A stretch of DNA of 5,495 nt, taken from Dehalococcoidia bacterium. Lineage in GTDB: Bacteria; Chloroflexota; Dehalococcoidia; Tepidiformales; Tepidiformaceae. How positions within the stretch are numbered: position 1 is the stretch's first letter; every line of letters begins with the position of its first letter. Where the stretch lies: assembly GCA_007126855.1 (NCBI GenBank), contig SLAK01000239.1, positions 1 through 5,495 of the forward strand, in the 5' to 3' direction. The translations under genes were made by a program, and so were the position numbers. The notes beneath the pieces were generated by a model. That model was not told the DNA's origin and did no database searches. It worked only from the letters and a program-made list of their open reading frames with translations. This document shows positions 4,673 to 5,495 of this stretch, one piece after another.

Positions 4673-5495
4673 ATGCAGACATACGAAGTAGAAGTAGACG
4701 GCAAGACGATCACCATTCAGCACGGCATTTTGGCGCAGCTCGCCAACGGGGCCGTAACCGTCAGGCAGGGCGATACGGTTGTGCTGGTCACCGCATGCAT
4801 GGACGACCCGCGACCGGGCATCGACTTCTTCCCCCTGACGGTGGATTACGAAGAGCGCCTGTATTCGGTGGGCAAGATCCCGGGGGGCTTCCCGCGGCGT
4901 GAAGGGCGTGCGAGCGCGGAAGGCATCCTGGCCATGCGGCTGACGGACCGGCCGCTGCGGCCGCTCTTCCCGAAGGGCTTCCGGAACGAAGTGCAGATTA
5001 TCGCGACGACGCTCTCGGCCGACCGGGAGAATCCGCCGGACACGCTGATCACGGTTGGCGCGAGCGCGGCGCTGGGCATCAGCGATATCCCCTTCAACGG
5101 GCCGGTGAGCAGCGCCCGCGTGGGGCTGATCGACGGCGAGTACCGTGTGAACCCGACCTTCGAGGAAATCGAGCGGGCGGAGCTGGACATCATCGTGGCA
5201 GGGACCAAGGACGCCGTGGTGATGGTGGAAGCAGGGGGCCGGGAGACAACCGAGGATTCGGTGCTCGAAGCGATCGAGGTCGCCATGGAGGCGAACCGGA
5301 AGATCATCGAGGTGCAAGAGCAGATGGCGCGCGATGCGGCGCCGGAGAAGAAGACGTTCGTGGTCCACGAGGACCCGCAGGACGCGCTGGAGGCTGTGGA
5401 AGAGGCCATCAAGGACCGCATCGACGAGCTGGTGGCATCGGCGGCCAGCGAGCGTAGCGATGCGAACAAGCGCCTGCAGGAAGAACTGCTGGAAC
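4673..5495 (+). CDS. pnp: Polyribonucleotide nucleotidyltransferase (PNPase), N-terminal part (3' truncated)
   Basis: PNPase is a trimeric phosphorolytic 3'-to-5' exoribonuclease that releases nucleoside diphosphates, and it can add tails in reverse. The frame is open from ATG 4673 to the window edge, giving 274 complete codons of a protein normally about 700 residues long. The visible part is the first RNase PH-like domain (about residues 5-225) and the start of the all-helical linker (about 230-274). Family landmarks are VTACMDD (39-45), DFFPLTVDYEERLYSVGKIP (51-70), GGFPRREGR (71-79, the RNA-contacting arginine loop) and RLTDRPLRPLFPKGFRNEVQ (89-108). The second RNase PH domain, which carries the phosphate-binding catalytic site, and the KH and S1 domains lie beyond the window. 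The start fits both homology (MQTYEVEVDGKTI) and the AGGAAAG at 4652. It follows rpsO by 165 bases with a likely attenuator between them. Confidence 0.97.
   Translation, partial: MQTYEVEVDGKTITIQHGILAQLANGAVTVRQGDTVVLVTACMDDPRPGIDFFPLTVDYEERLYSVGKIPGGFPRREGRASAEGILAMRLTDRPLRPLFPKGFRNEVQIIATTLSADRENPPDTLITVGASAALGISDIPFNGPVSSARVGLIDGEYRVNPTFEEIERAELDIIVAGTKDAVVMVEAGGRETTEDSVLEAIEVAMEANRKIIEVQEQMARDAAPEKKTFVVHEDPQDALEAVEEAIKDRIDELVASAASERSDANKRLQEELLE

Noticed and set aside
4583..5469. Minus-strand open frames of more than 200 codons under pnp
   Set aside because: They are shadows of pnp, which has an unbroken and highly conserved reading frame here; the antisense products are His/Arg- or Ser-rich without motifs.

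Overview
The window is a gene-dense, GC-rich stretch of ordinary bacterial chromosome. The likeliest source is a Chloroflexota-type bacterium (Dehalococcoidia or a relative). That is an inference from three things: the high GC, the look of the PNPase N-terminus (GGFPRREGR followed by RLTDRPLRPLFPKGFRNEVQ), and the use of GTG and TTG starts. No marker here fixes the phylum. I see no transposase, tRNA, rRNA, CRISPR array or phage gene, and no gap without a gene exceeds about 175 bases.

Layout, left to right. (1) Bases 1-710, + strand: the 3' part of an acyl-CoA dehydrogenase family flavoprotein, cut by the window edge. (2) Bases 759-2273, - strand: a complete M17 leucyl aminopeptidase (pepA) that converges on the dehydrogenase. 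(3) Bases 2274-2446: a divergent, promoter-bearing gap. (4) Bases 2447-3253, + strand: a multi-pass membrane protein of the PAP2 phosphatase / inositolphosphorylceramide-synthase-like group. (5) Bases 3254-3326: a convergent gap holding a strong 15-bp palindrome. (6) Bases 3327-4183, - strand: two translationally coupled genes, a P-loop kinase of the AAA_33/zeta-toxin/PNK-like type followed by a small dimeric alpha/beta-barrel-like protein. Their stop and start codons overlap as TAGTG. (7) Bases 4241-5495, + strand: the classic rpsO-pnp operon (ribosomal protein S15, then polynucleotide phosphorylase). The pnp gene runs off the right edge.

The best-understood functional unit is rpsO-pnp, which links ribosome assembly to RNA turnover. 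Its most notable feature is a 10-bp hairpin followed by a T-tract. The hairpin is built from the last codons of rpsO, with the stop codon in its loop, so translation of rpsO could directly affect read-through into pnp. A second hairpin lies in the pnp leader. The kinase and small-barrel pair diverges from rpsO across only 57 bases and has no assignable pathway. I found no convincing evidence of a new defence, mobile or otherwise undescribed system. The items worth a second look are the terminator/stop-codon overlap, the palindromic intergenic repeat and the coupled gene pair of unknown function.
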